A DNA stretch of 64,000 nucleotides from Gammaproteobacteria bacterium (lineage in GTDB: Bacteria; Pseudomonadota; Gammaproteobacteria; JAKEHO01), in contig JAKEHO010000079.1 in the NCBI GenBank assembly GCA_022614965.1, positions 1-64,000 on the forward strand. The letters run 5' to 3'. The notes beneath the pieces are model-generated. The model had not been told where the DNA came from and did no database searches. It saw only the letters and a program-made list of their open reading frames with translations. The stretch's first letter is position 1. Each line of letters starts with the position of its first letter. Shown here piece by piece: positions 37,244-47,738 of the stretch. The position numbers and the translations under genes were made by a program.

Positions 37244-39688
37244 TCACGAGACCACGATGTTCACCAGGCGACCCGGTACGACCACCACTTTCTGAACTTC
37301 CTTATTCGCAACAAAGCGCTGGACATTCACATCGGCAAGTGCAGCTTCCTCCACTTCATCACGCCGAGCGTCGGTCGGTACCGTGATCCTGGCGCGCAGT
37401 TTACCGTTGACCTGGACAACCAGCAGGATCTCCTCACGAGTCAACGCACTCTTATCCACCTCCGGCCACGGTACATTAATGACCATTTCCTCGTGGCCGA
37501 GCGCTCGATAGATTGCATCACTGATATGTGGCACGATGGGAGCCAGAAGCAGAACTCCCGTTTCCAAACCTTCTTGCATAATGGCCCGCCCCTGCGCCGA
37601 GTCATCCTGTGCACGCGAGAGCGCATTGATCAATTCCATCACTTCCGCGATCGCGGTGTTAAAAGTATAGCGCCTGCCAACATCGTCATTGACCTTCACA
37701 ATGGTCTCGTGAATCTGTCGCCTTAGCGCGCGCTGCGCAACCGTCAGGCGGCTCTTATTGAGCCCTGGTGCCTTCCCATTCGATAGGTGATTCACCGCGA
37801 GCTTCCAAAATCGCCTCAAGAAACGGGCGGCACCAGCTATGGCGGTGTCAGACCACTCGAGGCTTTGCTCCGGCGGTGCGGCGAACATCATGAACAAACG
37901 TACGGTATCTGCACCGTACTGATCGATCATGGCCTGCGGGTCGACGGTATTACCCTTCGACTTGGACATTTTGGCGCCATCCTTCAGCACCATGCCCTGG
38001 GTGAGCAGATTCGTAAACGGCTCATCAAACTTCAGGAGTCCCTCATCACGCATCAGCTTGTGGAAGAACCGGGCATACAGCAAGTGGAGGATGGCATGTT
38101 CAATGCCGCCGATATACTGATCAACCGGCAGCCAGTAGCCCGCCCGCCGATCCAACATCACATCACGATTGTCGGGACAAGCGAAACGCGCGTAATACCA
38201 AGACGATTCGACGAAGGTATCAAAAGTATCGGTCTCACGTTCTGCCGGCCCACCGCATTCAGGGCAGGTCGTGCTCACGAACGATGCCAGGTGTTTCAGA
38301 GGTGAGCCGGTTTCATCAAATGCCACATCCTCAGGCAAGACTACGGGCAGCTCATCATCCGGTACCGGCACACCCCCGCAAGATGAGCAATAGATGATCG
38401 GTATCGGTGCGCCCCAGTAACGTTGTCTCGAGACGCTCCAGTCCCTAAGTCGATAGTGAGTCAACCGACGGCCTTTCCCACGTGCCTCGAGATACTCGGC
38501 GATGGCAACAAACGCCTCATCGGAACTCAGCCCATCAAATTCACCCGAATGACGTAACACGCCCTTTTCAGTAAAGGCCGCCTCATCAAGCGTCAACTCA
38601 CCGTCGAGGGGGTAAACCACCGGGCGAATCGGCAGTTGATATTTTTTTGCGAATTCGAAGTCGCGCTGATCGTGTGCCGGCACGGACATGACCGCGCCAG
38701 AACCGTAGATCATGAGCACGAAGTTCGCGATCCAAACCGGCAGCGCCTCGCCAGTAATAGGGTGGAGGGCCTTAATACCGGTGTCGACGCCGCGCTTTTC
38801 CATCGTCTCCATGGCCGCTTCCGACACCGGCACATTGCGGCATTCATCGATAAAGGCCTTGAGCGCGGCGCTTTCCTCGGCCGCCTCGATTGCGAGCAGG
38901 TGCTCGGGCGCCACCGCGACATAGGTCGCCCCCATCAGCGTGTCGGGGCGTGTCGTGAATACCGTCAGCGATTCGTCCCCGACTTGGAATTCGATATCAA
39001 CCCCCTCAGAGCGCCCAATCCAATTATGCTGCATCGTACGCACGGCCTCTGGCCAGCCAGCAAGGTTCTCAAGCTCTGCCAGTAACTCCTCCGCATAGGC
39101 GGTGATCTTGAGAAACCATTGGGGCACCGCACGTCGCTCAACAGGCGCCCCCGAGCGCCAGCCTTTGCCGTCGACGACCTGCTCATTGGCGAGCACCGTC
39201 TGATCCACCGGATCCCAGTTCACCATCGAGGTCTTGCGATAGACAAGCCCTTTCTTAAAGAGACGGGTAAACAACCACTGTTCCCAGCGGTAATACTCCG
39301 GATCACAGGTCGCAAGCTCCCGGGTCCAATCGTAGGCAAAGCCGAGGCGCTTGAGTTGCGCGCGCATATAGGCAATGTTGTCCTTAGTCCACTTGGCGGG
39401 GGCGACCTTGTTCTCGATGGCCGCGTTCTCTGCTGGCAAACCAAAACTGTCCCAACCCATGGGTTGCAGCACATTTCTTCCCCGCATGCGCTGATAACGC
39501 GCAATGACATCACCGATGGTGTAATTGCGCACATGCCCCATGTGCAGGTTACCGCTGGGATAGGGGAACATAGAGAGACAGTAAAACTTTTCCCGACGTG
39601 GATCTTCGCTCACCGCAAAGGCGCCCGTCTGTTCCCACTCGGCCTGAATGCGTGCCTCGAGCTCATCCGGTTTATATCGATTGTCCAT
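37244..39688 (-). CDS. leuS: Leucyl-tRNA synthetase
   Basis: Class I synthetase of 814 residues. The HIGH-type motif is [12 protein letters not shown] near 46-57; the CP1 editing domain (about 220-415) has [15 protein letters not shown] and the Asp-containing GTGV-like [11 protein letters not shown]; a zinc-type [14 protein letters not shown] region follows; KMSKSKGN lies near 570-577. The C-terminal domain is complete and ends LVNIVVS. It leads the leuS-lptE-holA-proA-nadD-rsfS-rlmH-maf run. Confidence 0.97.
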   Translation of the reverse strand: MDNRYKPDELEARIQAEWEQTGAFAVSEDPRREKFYCLSMFPYPSGNLHMGHVRNYTIGDVIARYQRMRGRNVLQPMGWDSFGLPAENAAIENKVAPAKWTKDNIAYMRAQLKRLGFAYDWTRELATCDPEYYRWEQWLFTRLFKKGLVYRKTSMVNWDPVDQTVLANEQVVDGKGWRSGAPVERRAVPQWFLKITAYAEELLAELENLAGWPEAVRTMQHNWIGRSEGVDIEFQVGDESLTVFTTRPDTLMGATYVAVAPEHLLAIEAAEESAALKAFIDECRNVPVSEAAMETMEKRGVDTGIKALHPITGEALPVWIANFVLMIYGSGAVMSVPAHDQRDFEFAKKYQLPIRPVVYPLDGELTLDEAAFTEKGVLRHSGEFDGLSSDEAFVAIAEYLEARGKGRRLTHYRLRDWSVSRQRYWGAPIPIIYCSSCGGVPVPDDELPVVLPEDVAFDETGSPLKHLASFVSTTCPECGGPAERETDTFDTFVESSWYYARFACPDNRDVMLDRRAGYWLPVDQYIGGIEHAILHLLYARFFHKLMRDEGLLKFDEPFTNLLTQGMVLKDGAKMSKSKGNTVDPQAMIDQYGADTVRLFMMFAAPPEQSLEWSDTAIAGAARFLRRFWKLAVNHLSNGKAPGLNKSRLTVAQRALRRQIHETIVKVNDDVGRRYTFNTAIAEVMELINALSRAQDDSAQGRAIMQEGLETGVLLLAPIVPHISDAIYRALGHEEMVINVPWPEVDKSALTREEILLVVQVNGKLRARITVPTDARRDEVEEAALADVNVQRFVANKEVQKVVVVPGRLVNIVVS

Positions 39689-39906
39689 CAGATACTGGCA
39701 AATACTGGGATTCTTTAGCCCTCACCACAAATAAAACAGGATACCGTAGCGTAAATGGGCCGAATAGGGGAGGCCTTAATGCACGGGATGCCCCTTCATA
39801 CGGGAAGGTGGAGCGATACGCAGGAGAGTGCCGGTGGCAAGCGCCCTAACAGAGCAAGACGCACGACCAACAGGAGGGCGAGGCCCCCAAAGGGAAACTC
39901 GATGGT

Positions 39907-40200
39907 TCAGTATCCTTCGTCGCCGCCTGGCTTGCCCACGGTCAAAATGTCCCGATTCATGTCAACGGTCTGCTCGCCAATACCATCAACCAGCGTCAAG
40001 TCCTCCACAGACATAAATGGCCCGTGTTGCTCCCGATACGCGACAATGGCCTCGGCCTTCACGGGGCCCACTCCCTTCATGGCGGAAGCCAGCGTCTTCG
40101 CATCGGCCGTGTTGATATTTACGAGCTCATCGCTTAAGACCGTCAGAGGCAGAGAAAGGACTAGAAACAGAGCGAGGATGAGACGTCCTACTGATGACAT
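39907..40200 (-). CDS. ComEA-like helix-hairpin-helix protein
   Basis: A 97-residue protein with a signal peptide (RLILALFLVLSLPLTVLS) and one DNA-binding helix-hairpin-helix pair: LVNINTADAKTLASAMKGVG and VEDLTLVDGIGEQTVDMN. Such short secreted ComEA proteins bind incoming DNA in the periplasm during natural transformation; many genomes keep one without other known competence genes nearby. GAGGGAG 6 bases before ATG 40200 fixes the start. Confidence 0.9.
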   Translation of the reverse strand: MSSVGRLILALFLVLSLPLTVLSDELVNINTADAKTLASAMKGVGPVKAEAIVAYREQHGPFMSVEDLTLVDGIGEQTVDMNRDILTVGKPGGDEGY

Positions 40201-40439
40201 GGCGCGCTCCCTCAAGTGATCATCATTCTTCTATCGCAGCGGCCCGATGAGCCGGGGCACACTCGGCGCAGGCTACCACCCTTTTCCGACTGATCACAAG
40301 GGCTTTTGCATGGCGAGAGCTCTTGCTCTCAATGGGACCCTCTATCGACCCGGCTTTGGCCCACCGCCCGCGGATGCGGGGGTTGTGGGAGAGGCTACCT
40401 CCCCGAAGCAAATCGCTCGCAGACCTCAGGCTGCCCGGC

Positions 40440-41789
40440 CTACCAGATGACCTGGGCGCGCATCTGAGCGATGAAGGGTTTGGCCTCATTAAACGGTCCG
40501 CCCCTCACGTCCAGCACCTTGATCAGGTTCCACATGAACCGGATATTCGGATTCACATACCAATTGAGTCCCAAGGTGATGTCATCTTGTTCGCCGCCAT
40601 TGATATCCTGGTCAGAAAGGTCCAGATAACTGTAGCGGAACGCCGCTTCCCAGGCGCCCCAGCCACCGCCCCAGCTGAAGTTACTCTTCGGCTTGACATT
40701 GTCAAACGCGCCTGAGGTGAACTTATAGTTCCTGGACTCACCCGTCAAAAACCAGCTCCCCTGCAGATACGCGCCCCAGAAGTATGGATTGGACTTCCCT
40801 GGCGTTTCACGGTGAACCCAGGTCCCGATATACTCGCCCTGCACCGACCAGGGACCGTACACACCGGCGAGCTCGGCCCCCGCGTTGGTAAACGAGCTAG
40901 CATCAAAATTGGGCTTTGCTTTGGTGCCCGTATCAACGAGTCGTACATCGGTGACGTGGGACTCGGGTCGCTGGCGAAAGCGCACTACCTTATCATCGCC
41001 GGTGTTACGCCACTGGAAATTTGCGCCCAAGTGCGCGACACGGGTCTCCTCATGCACAGGGGCGAAGGTTACGCGCGCGGGGATCCCATAGCCTTCCGGA
41101 GCCTCCTCTTGAACGTTGTTCCCGAAGAACCCAGTGGCGGCGGTCCATGTCTCACCATAGGTATGCACGCCGGCGCCGAGAAAACGGCTCGGCGCAAAGA
41201 CGTTGGGCAGCGCACGTTCCATGAAGGTGATGAACCTCGAACTCGTCATCTCTTCCAGGCTAAACGGCTCCTTGAAGTTCCCCACCGTGATCGAGGTTGG
41301 CTTGAAGCCAACGTATTTAATGTAGGCATCCTTGATCCCATCGGGCGGGCTCTCTGTAAACTCGTATTCGAACTTGAGTTCCCAAACCTTGTATACAGTG
41401 CCCTGCACATCGACGCGCGCCCGGCGGACCTCCGCGGCACTCAAAAGGGCGCTGCGATCATTATCAAAGTAGGCCCCATCGACCTGCAGGCGGCCTCCAA
41501 AGCTCCACTTATAGTTGCCGTCCTTCGATGCAATCTCGAACTTGCCTTTGGTCGTGACCACGGGCAGATCCTTGGTGGCCTCTTCGACCTGTGCCTTTCC
41601 TTTCTCCTCATCGGCAAGTGCCGAGTTCCTCAACACCTCGTATTGCTCTTGGCTAATCGTCCCGTTGTCTCGGAGCTCCTCTAAGAGCTCAAGCATGGCC
41701 TCGTTCGCCGCGAGGGCGGGCAGCGATACGGACGCGGCCCAACCGGCGGCGAGGAAAGCCCATAGTAACGTCTTGGGTGATCGCATCAT
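40440..41789 (-). CDS. OprP/OprO-type phosphate-selective porin
   Basis: Outer-membrane porin of 449 residues. A signal peptide (ending PALA) precedes a short N-terminal helical segment with LELLEELRDNGTISQEQYE, a periplasmic coiled-coil feature of Porin_O_P proteins, and then alternating beta-strands rich in aromatics (FGGRLQVDGAYFDND, ELKFEYEF, TRVAHLGANFQW) to a C-terminal strand ending QVIW. Divergent from phoB with a three-repeat Pho box in between, so it is probably phosphate-starvation induced and feeds PstS. Whether it selects phosphate or polyphosphate is unknown. Confidence 0.88.
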   Translation of the reverse strand: MMRSPKTLLWAFLAAGWAASVSLPALAANEAMLELLEELRDNGTISQEQYEVLRNSALADEEKGKAQVEEATKDLPVVTTKGKFEIASKDGNYKWSFGGRLQVDGAYFDNDRSALLSAAEVRRARVDVQGTVYKVWELKFEYEFTESPPDGIKDAYIKYVGFKPTSITVGNFKEPFSLEEMTSSRFITFMERALPNVFAPSRFLGAGVHTYGETWTAATGFFGNNVQEEAPEGYGIPARVTFAPVHEETRVAHLGANFQWRNTGDDKVVRFRQRPESHVTDVRLVDTGTKAKPNFDASSFTNAGAELAGVYGPWSVQGEYIGTWVHRETPGKSNPYFWGAYLQGSWFLTGESRNYKFTSGAFDNVKPKSNFSWGGGWGAWEAAFRYSYLDLSDQDINGGEQDDITLGLNWYVNPNIRFMWNLIKVLDVRGGPFNEAKPFIAQMRAQVIW

Positions 41790-41954
41790 GGATGTTCTCC
41801 CTTTCTTGTTTCAGGTGAATAACCAAGGCACGTTCACCACGCGCCTCTGCCCCGCCCGCCTCTTTTGCATTCCGGGCTCTCAAACTGCGGGCTCAGCATA
41901 GGGTCGCAATGTTGCGTCCGCGTGAAGCGGAGGTGACCAACACGTGAAAAGATC

Positions 41955-41972
41955 ATGACGCGGGTGTGACAG
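41955..41972 (-). promoter_or_regulatory. Pho box upstream of the porin
   Basis: On the - strand CTGTCACACCCGCGTCAT, two GTCA repeats 11 bases apart, with a weaker third repeat (TTCAC) a further 11 bases on. It resembles the PhoB consensus. A good -10 at the expected distance was not found, and the leader would be about 130 bases. Confidence 0.6.
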
Positions 41973-42025
41973 GATGGCGCTCGCCTCCTATGCCACATCT
42001 GAAAGGCACGGTGTCCTCATCGGCA

Positions 42026-42059
42026 TCGTCACATTTTTGTAATATCATTGGTTTTTAAT
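42026..42059 (+). promoter_or_regulatory. Pho box and -10 upstream of phoB
   Basis: TCGTCACATTTTTGTAAT (42026-42043) has GTCA and GTAA 11 bases apart, followed after 10 bases by TTTAAT (42054-42059) as -10. Autoregulation of phoBR is expected. Confidence 0.6.
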
Positions 42060-42090
42060 GGGCGTGAACAAGGTGCAAGGGATGTGAAAC

Positions 42091-42792
42091 GTGGCGGTGG
42101 CAGGAACGATATTGATCGTTGAGGATGAGGCCGATATCCGGCAGATGTTGGGATTTGCCCTGACGCGCGCAGGTTATCCGTACAGAGAGGCCGCTGATGC
42201 AGAAGCGGCTGAGGTCTACATCAGGGAAGAACCGCCTGATCTCATCCTGCTCGATTGGATGCTGCCGGGGATGAGCGGTGTTGATTTTGCCAGACGCCTG
42301 AAGCGTGATCCGACATCCCGTGAGATCCCAATCATCATGCTGACAGCGCGCACGGAAGAAAGCGACAAGGTCCGCGGGCTCGAGGTCGGCGCCGACGACT
42401 ATGTCACTAAACCCTTCTCACCGAGGGAACTGCTCGCACGGATCAAGGCGGTGCTGCGTCGCACGGCGCCTGAGCGGGCACAGCAAGTGATCGAGGTGGA
42501 GGGGCTCAAGGTTGACCCTCAAACCCATCGCGTAACAGTCGAAGATGCGCCCGTTGCGTTAAGCCCAATGGAGTTTCGCCTGCTGCACTTTTTTGTCAAC
42601 CATCCGGAGCGGGTCTACAGCCGTAATCAATTGCTTGATCAGGTTTGGGGCGGTAACGTGTATGTGGAAGAACGGACTGTCGATGTGCACATCCGCCGAC
42701 TGCGCAAGGCTCTCGCCCCCCATGGCCTAGACAAATACATTCAGACAGTGCGAAGCGTGGGCTATCGCTTCTCAACCCAACCCAAGTTCTAA
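42091..42792 (+). CDS. phoB: Phosphate regulon response regulator PhoB
   Basis: OmpR-family regulator of 233 residues. The receiver domain has acidic pocket EDEAD, phosphorylated Asp 55 in [10 protein letters not shown], and Lys in TKPFSPREL; the C-terminal winged helix includes [30 protein letters not shown] and the DNA-contacting [12 protein letters not shown]. It starts with GTG; a second GTG two codons on is possible. It lies 6 bases before phoR and activates the Pho boxes listed here. Confidence 0.96.
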   Translation: MAVAGTILIVEDEADIRQMLGFALTRAGYPYREAADAEAAEVYIREEPPDLILLDWMLPGMSGVDFARRLKRDPTSREIPIIMLTARTEESDKVRGLEVGADDYVTKPFSPRELLARIKAVLRRTAPERAQQVIEVEGLKVDPQTHRVTVEDAPVALSPMEFRLLHFFVNHPERVYSRNQLLDQVWGGNVYVEERTVDVHIRRLRKALAPHGLDKYIQTVRSVGYRFSTQPKF

Positions 42793-42798
42793 CAAACA

Positions 42799-44115
42799 AT
42801 GCGCGAAGATATTTGGAAGTTCGCGGGTGTCCTTCTGATTGCGCTCGTCATAGGGATCCTGACCCATCACGTGCTTCTGCTGCTGTTGCTAGGAACCGGG
42901 CTGTGCCTCCTACACCAGCAGCGCAACCTGTACCGTCTGCGGCGCTGGCTCCAGAACCGGGAGAAGCACAGACCGCCAGATGCCCGCGGGCTACTGGCGG
43001 AGGTGTGCCGCGAGATTGACTACCGGTTCGAGCACCACCAAAGCCGGAAGCAAACGTTATCCACCTACCTCAAACGCTTTCAGGAGGCCGCCTCTGCATT
43101 GCCGGATGGCACCATCGTCTTGGGCGAGGCCGGTGAGATCGAGTGGGCCAACGATGCGGCTCGCCGTTACTTAGGCGTACGCTGGCCCCAGGACGCGCGG
43201 CAACGCATTGCGAACCTGATCCGGCACCCCCAACTCCCGAGCCTACTCGAAGCACACAGCGGCGCGACACAGGCGCTCGAGATCCCATCCCCCGTTCATC
43301 CCGACATGCGGCTTAGCCTGTTCACCGTACCGTACGGCAGCACCCAACGCCTGTTTATAGCGCGTGACGTGACAAAACTGTATCGCCTGAATCGAATGCG
43401 CAGCGACTTTATCGCCAACGCATCCCACGAGTTACGCACACCGCTGACCGTCATCAACGGCTATCTTGAGACCCTTGAGGAAGACCAGGGCCAGTGGCCT
43501 GAGGCGTCGCGATCATCCTTTACACAAATGCGCAGGCAAACTGAACGGATGCGAAACCTCATCAATGATCTGTTGCTGCTATCGGCACTCGAGCACGATG
43601 AAGCCGTTCCTTCACCCGAATTGGTACGGGTGCCTGAGATGCTCAGCGCGATTTACATGGAAGCCAACGCGCTGAGCGGAGCCCGTGAACACATTTTCTA
43701 TCTCGAGGCCGATCCAAAACTCTGGATCATGGGGAACTACAATGAACTCTACAGCGCATTTTCCAACCTCGTAATCAACGCCGTGCAGTACACCCCGGGC
43801 AAGGGCATCATCCGCATACGCTGGTATGCCGACAACGAGGGCGCCCATATGCATGTCAGCGACACCGGCATCGGCATACCGGAATCCCATCGCTTGCGGA
43901 TCACTGAACGTTTCTACCGCGTCGACAAAGGCCGTTCACGAGAGAGCGGCGGTACGGGACTTGGCCTTGCCATCGTCAAACATGTGCTTGCCCGCCATAA
44001 CGCGAGCCTTCATATCGAGAGCACCCCGGGTAAGGGCAGCACCTTCCGCTGTGACTTTCCACCGGCTACCATCGCTCAAGGGGACGCGCAGCCGGGTCTC
44101 TCAAGCTCCGCTTGA
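42799..44115 (+). CDS. phoR: Phosphate regulon sensor kinase PhoR
   Basis: Histidine kinase of 438 residues. Two short N-terminal membrane segments (about 8-38) without a large periplasmic loop, then a cytoplasmic linker, a PAS domain (about 95-195), the phosphoacceptor His 210 in NASHELRTPLT, and a catalytic domain with N box NLVINAVQYTPG, G1 DTGIGIP and G2 GGTGLGLAIVKH. As in E. coli it probably senses phosphate through PstSCAB-PhoU rather than directly. Confidence 0.96.
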   Translation: MREDIWKFAGVLLIALVIGILTHHVLLLLLLGTGLCLLHQQRNLYRLRRWLQNREKHRPPDARGLLAEVCREIDYRFEHHQSRKQTLSTYLKRFQEAASALPDGTIVLGEAGEIEWANDAARRYLGVRWPQDARQRIANLIRHPQLPSLLEAHSGATQALEIPSPVHPDMRLSLFTVPYGSTQRLFIARDVTKLYRLNRMRSDFIANASHELRTPLTVINGYLETLEEDQGQWPEASRSSFTQMRRQTERMRNLINDLLLLSALEHDEAVPSPELVRVPEMLSAIYMEANALSGAREHIFYLEADPKLWIMGNYNELYSAFSNLVINAVQYTPGKGIIRIRWYADNEGAHMHVSDTGIGIPESHRLRITERFYRVDKGRSRESGGTGLGLAIVKHVLARHNASLHIESTPGKGSTFRCDFPPATIAQGDAQPGLSSSA

Positions 44116-44153
44116 TCCTGGAGAACGCTTCGCGAATCGCGCCCTTGCAAAAT

Positions 44154-44197
44154 TGTCATCATGCCTTCATGGCGCTGTCATAAAGGCGCTCCATACT
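44154..44197 (+). promoter_or_regulatory. Triple-repeat Pho box and -10 upstream of pstS
   Basis: TGTCAT (44154-44159), CTTCAT (44165-44170) and TGTCAT (44176-44181), each 11 bases apart, then 10 bases to CATACT (44192-44197) as -10. This is the best Pho box in the window. Confidence 0.75.
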
Positions 44198-44275
44198 CCC
44201 TCCCGACACCAACGTCAGGACCGTGCAACAGCCCGGCGGTTGTCTTATTGAGCACACATTAAGGAGCAAAACACC

Positions 44276-45292
44276 ATGATGATGGAAAGACCATTTTCTT
44301 TCGCGGCAGGCCTTGCCCTTGCCGCGTGGCTACCCGCCACAACCATGGGGGAGTCCATGGTTGATCAGGCGCTTCCGATCTACACCAAAGCGAGCGGTGT
44401 CTCCGGTACGGTCTCGAGCGTTGGCTCGGATACGCTAGCCAATCTCATGACACTCTGGGGGGAAGACTTCAAGCGCCTTTACCCCAATGTCACGATTCAG
44501 ATCCAGGCTGCCGGCTCGTCAACGGCCCCGCCTGCGCTCACCGAGGGGACTTCGAATCTGGGGCCTATGAGCCGCCTGATGAAAGACAACGAAGTCGAGG
44601 CCTTCGAAAAAAAGTACGGGTACAAGCCGACCGCCATCCCGGTTGCCATCGACGCCCTGGCGGTCTTCGTCAACAAGGATAATCCCCTCACGGAAATGAC
44701 GCTGCCCCAGGTGGATGCCGTGTTCTCGGCGACCCGGAAATGCGGCTATCCGGAAGCGATCACCGAGTGGGGGCAGCTGGGTGTCACCGGCGAGTGGAAG
44801 AACCGCCCAATCCAGCTCTATGGCCGCAACTCGGTCTCCGGCACCTATGGGTACTTCAAAGAGCACGCCCTCTGCAAAGGCGACTTCAAGGACACCGTCA
44901 ATGAACAGCCGGGCTCAGCCTCCGTGGTGCAGGGGGTAACCAAGTCGATCAATGGCATCGGCTACTCAGGGATCGGCTACAAGACCTCAGGCGTTAAGGC
45001 GCTTGAGCTGGCGAACCAGGACGGTGAAGCCGCTGTGGATGCAACGCCCGCAAACGCCGTCAGCGGGACCTATCCACTCGCCCGCTTCCTATATGTCTAC
45101 GTGAATAAGGCCCCGAACAAGCCGCTGCCCCCTCTGGAACGGGAGTTCATCAAGATGATCCTCTCGCAGACGGGACAGACCGCAGTGGTCAAAGACGGCT
45201 ACGTCCCGTTACCGGCTAAGCTGGCAAGCCAAGAGTTCGAAAAGATAGTGAGCGAGAAGGTCGCCAGCACAAATTTGATTCCCCGGCCATAA
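44276..45292 (+). CDS. pstS: Phosphate ABC transporter substrate-binding protein PstS
   Basis: Periplasmic phosphate-binding protein of 338 residues with a signal peptide (about 1-25). Phosphate-contacting loops typical of the PstS family are visible: SVGSDTL near 43-49, [11 protein letters not shown] near 78-88 and [12 protein letters not shown] near 183-194. TAAGGAG lies 8-9 bases before the ATG. A terminator follows its stop, so high PstS output independent of pstCAB is likely. Confidence 0.94.
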   Translation: MMMERPFSFAAGLALAAWLPATTMGESMVDQALPIYTKASGVSGTVSSVGSDTLANLMTLWGEDFKRLYPNVTIQIQAAGSSTAPPALTEGTSNLGPMSRLMKDNEVEAFEKKYGYKPTAIPVAIDALAVFVNKDNPLTEMTLPQVDAVFSATRKCGYPEAITEWGQLGVTGEWKNRPIQLYGRNSVSGTYGYFKEHALCKGDFKDTVNEQPGSASVVQGVTKSINGIGYSGIGYKTSGVKALELANQDGEAAVDATPANAVSGTYPLARFLYVYVNKAPNKPLPPLEREFIKMILSQTGQTAVVKDGYVPLPAKLASQEFEKIVSEKVASTNLIPRP

Positions 45293-45318
45293 GATTAAGA
45301 TCCTAAATCCCCTGCCTG

Positions 45319-45344
45319 CGCCTTGCCCTGCAAGGCGTTTTTTT
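45319..45344 (+). terminator. Terminator after pstS
   Basis: Stem CGCCTTGC (45319-45326) / GCAAGGCG (45330-45337), 3-base loop, followed by seven T. A textbook intrinsic terminator separating pstS from pstCAB. Confidence 0.92.
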
Positions 45345-45401
45345 ACCCAGCCGACCCAGGCGTGCCAGACAATGCTCGACAAACGGCCCACAGGCCATTC
45401 A

Positions 45402-45435
45402 GCGTCACCAAACTGTCATAATTCGTCCCTACTAT
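45402..45435 (+). promoter_or_regulatory. Pho box and -10 upstream of pstC
   Basis: GCGTCACCAAACTGTCAT (45402-45419) with GTCA repeats 11 bases apart, 10 bases to TACTAT (45430-45435). The start codon at 45443 begins 8 bases after the -10, so the transcript would begin at or within a base of the ATG. Confidence 0.7.
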
Positions 45436-45442
45436 AGGTTCG

Positions 45443-47725
45443 ATGGCCAGAGCAATCACCCCACGCGAGACAGTGCTGCCCCGCTACCACGATCCGGCCG
45501 CGGTTCGACACCGCCAATGGCGGCGGCTCAAGGACTTGGTGACGGAGAAGTGCGTGGCCCTCGGTGGCATCAGCGTCATCATCGCCATCGTCCTGATCTT
45601 TTTCTACCTGATTTATGTCGTGGTGCCCTTATTCAAACCCGCGACCATGGAGCGTGTCGCTGATTATCCCGCCCCTGGCAATGCGGCCTCAGATACCCTG
45701 CATATTGCCATCGAGGAGCAAAACGAGATTGGTCTTAGCATAACCAGTGATGCACGAGCCGTGTTCTTCCGAACAAAGGACGGGAGCGTCATACAAGAGG
45801 TGCCGCTTTCGATTGCGCGAGATGCGTTCATCTCCGCCATCAGCGCTGGCGATCTGGCGCACGCAGCGATTGCCCTCGGCCTCTCAAATGGCCGCCTTAT
45901 TCTGCTCCGCCACGTTTATGACATCAGCCATCCCAACGATATCCGCGTCATCACACCGCGTCTTGAGTATCCACTCGGGGATAAACCCATCCCGATCGAT
46001 GCAACGGGTCGATCGCTGATGACCCTGGCGGCCCAGAGCAATGATGAAGAGACAACAGTCGTCGCGCTCACAGGAGACAGACGCCTTGTCATCGTGAACT
46101 TCGCACTGGAAGGATCGTTGTTGGAAGATAAAGTCAGCGTGGAGCGTGGAATAAGTGAACTACCAGTTCCTGCCACCGCTGTGACGCGCATCGCACTGAA
46201 TATGGATCAGCGTGAACTCTATCTTGCGAGCGGTGACGGCTTCATCAGCTATTACGACATCACGAACAAATCGGCCCCGAGATTGATCCAGCGCATCAAG
46301 GCCGTCCCGGATGGCACGGATATCACAGTGCTTCGCTTCTTAAGTGGCGGGATCTCGTTATTGGTGGGCGACTCACGCGGCACGGTGACACAGTGGTTCC
46401 CGGTGCGCGATGAGAACAATAACTACACCCTCCAGCGGATCCGCACATTCACCGCCTTGGAAGCGCCTATCACGGGCATTACCCCGGAATACTATCGGAA
46501 GGGATTCGCAGCCATCGACCAGAAGGGACGGGTTGCCATCTACCATACAACGGCCGAGCGGACGCTGCGCGTGGAACAGGCGGCAGCCGATCCGCTCATA
46601 CGCGTCGCCCTGTCGCCGCGGGCAAACGGAATGTTGCTCGTTGACGCTGAAGACAAGTACCAATTTTGGCACATCCGTAATCCACACCCGGAGGTGTCAT
46701 GGAACGCGCTGTGGGGCAAAGTCTGGTACGAGAGCCGCACCGAGCCTGAATATATCTGGCAGTCATCGTCGGCTAGCAACACGTTTGAACCCAAGTTCAG
46801 TCTCACCCCGCTGACGTTCGGAACCGTCAAAGCGGCATTTTACGCCATGCTCTTTGCCATCCCGCTCGCCATCCTTGGTGCGATCTACACAGCGTACTTC
46901 ATGGCGCCGCGCATGCGCGCTGCAGTCAAACCTACCATCGAGATCATGGAGGCCCTTCCTACGGTTATCCTTGGTTTCCTTGCGGGCCTGTGGCTCGCGC
47001 CTATTGTGGAAAGCCACCTACCTGGCATCTTTTGTTTGTTGCTCTTGCTGCCGGTTTCTATAGTCACAGCCGCCTTTCTTTGGTCCCGCTTACCAGCCGA
47101 TATTCGGCATGGAGTACCGGATGGCTGGGAAGCGGCCCTCTTGATCCCCGTGGTTTGCCTCACGGGTGTGGTCGCAATCGCCATCAGCCAGCCCATCGAG
47201 TCATTGTTTTTCAACGGCAATATGCCGCAATGGTTGAACGACAGGCTCGGCATCAGTTACGACCAGCGCAATTCCCTTGTGGTGGGCTTCGCGATGGGCT
47301 TTGCGGTCATTCCGAACATCTTTTCGATCAGCGAAGATGCTATCTTCGGCGTTCCGAAACACCTGACCATCGGCTCGCTGGCACTGGGGGCCACTCCTTG
47401 GCAAACGGTCGTCGGAGTCGTCTTGCTGACGGCGAGCCCGGGCATCTTTTCGGCCGTCATGATCGGCCTAGGACGCGCAGTCGGCGAGACCATGATCGTG
47501 TTGATGGCGACTGGTAATACCCCCGTCATTGATTTCAACATCTTCGCAGGATTCAGAGCCCTTTCGGCAAACATCGCGGTGGAAATGCCCGAAACCGAGG
47601 TAAACAGCACGCATTACCGCATTCTGTTTCTCGCCGCGCTCGTATTATTCATCGTCACCTTCATGTTCAACACCATAGCGGAGATTGTCCGGCAGAGGCT
47701 CCGCGCCAAATACAGTTCCCTGTGA
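45443..47725 (+). CDS. pstC: Phosphate ABC permease PstC, enlarged form
   Basis: Inner-membrane permease of 760 residues, more than twice the E. coli length. One membrane helix at about 33-58 (ISVIIAIVLIFFYLIYVVV) is followed by a soluble region of about 380 residues with repeating beta-strand patterns (VVALTGDRRLVIVNFAL, QRELYLASGDGFISYYD, ISLLVGDSRGTVTQWF) that resemble a beta-propeller, then the permease core (about 450-755) with EALPTVILGFLAGLWLAP and the coupling-helix region LGATPWQTVVGVVL. Large PstC proteins of this type occur in other gammaproteobacteria. The extra domain should lie in the periplasm; its role is unknown. Confidence 0.93.
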   Translation: MARAITPRETVLPRYHDPAAVRHRQWRRLKDLVTEKCVALGGISVIIAIVLIFFYLIYVVVPLFKPATMERVADYPAPGNAASDTLHIAIEEQNEIGLSITSDARAVFFRTKDGSVIQEVPLSIARDAFISAISAGDLAHAAIALGLSNGRLILLRHVYDISHPNDIRVITPRLEYPLGDKPIPIDATGRSLMTLAAQSNDEETTVVALTGDRRLVIVNFALEGSLLEDKVSVERGISELPVPATAVTRIALNMDQRELYLASGDGFISYYDITNKSAPRLIQRIKAVPDGTDITVLRFLSGGISLLVGDSRGTVTQWFPVRDENNNYTLQRIRTFTALEAPITGITPEYYRKGFAAIDQKGRVAIYHTTAERTLRVEQAAADPLIRVALSPRANGMLLVDAEDKYQFWHIRNPHPEVSWNALWGKVWYESRTEPEYIWQSSSASNTFEPKFSLTPLTFGTVKAAFYAMLFAIPLAILGAIYTAYFMAPRMRAAVKPTIEIMEALPTVILGFLAGLWLAPIVESHLPGIFCLLLLLPVSIVTAAFLWSRLPADIRHGVPDGWEAALLIPVVCLTGVVAIAISQPIESLFFNGNMPQWLNDRLGISYDQRNSLVVGFAMGFAVIPNIFSISEDAIFGVPKHLTIGSLALGATPWQTVVGVVLLTASPGIFSAVMIGLGRAVGETMIVLMATGNTPVIDFNIFAGFRALSANIAVEMPETEVNSTHYRILFLAALVLFIVTFMFNTIAEIVRQRLRAKYSSL

Positions 47726-47738
47726 GGTTCTGAGCCCC

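Noticed and set aside
40812..41684. Forward frame of 290 codons antisense to the porin
   Set aside because: Long only because of base composition; the porin strand shows a signal peptide and beta-barrel pattern.
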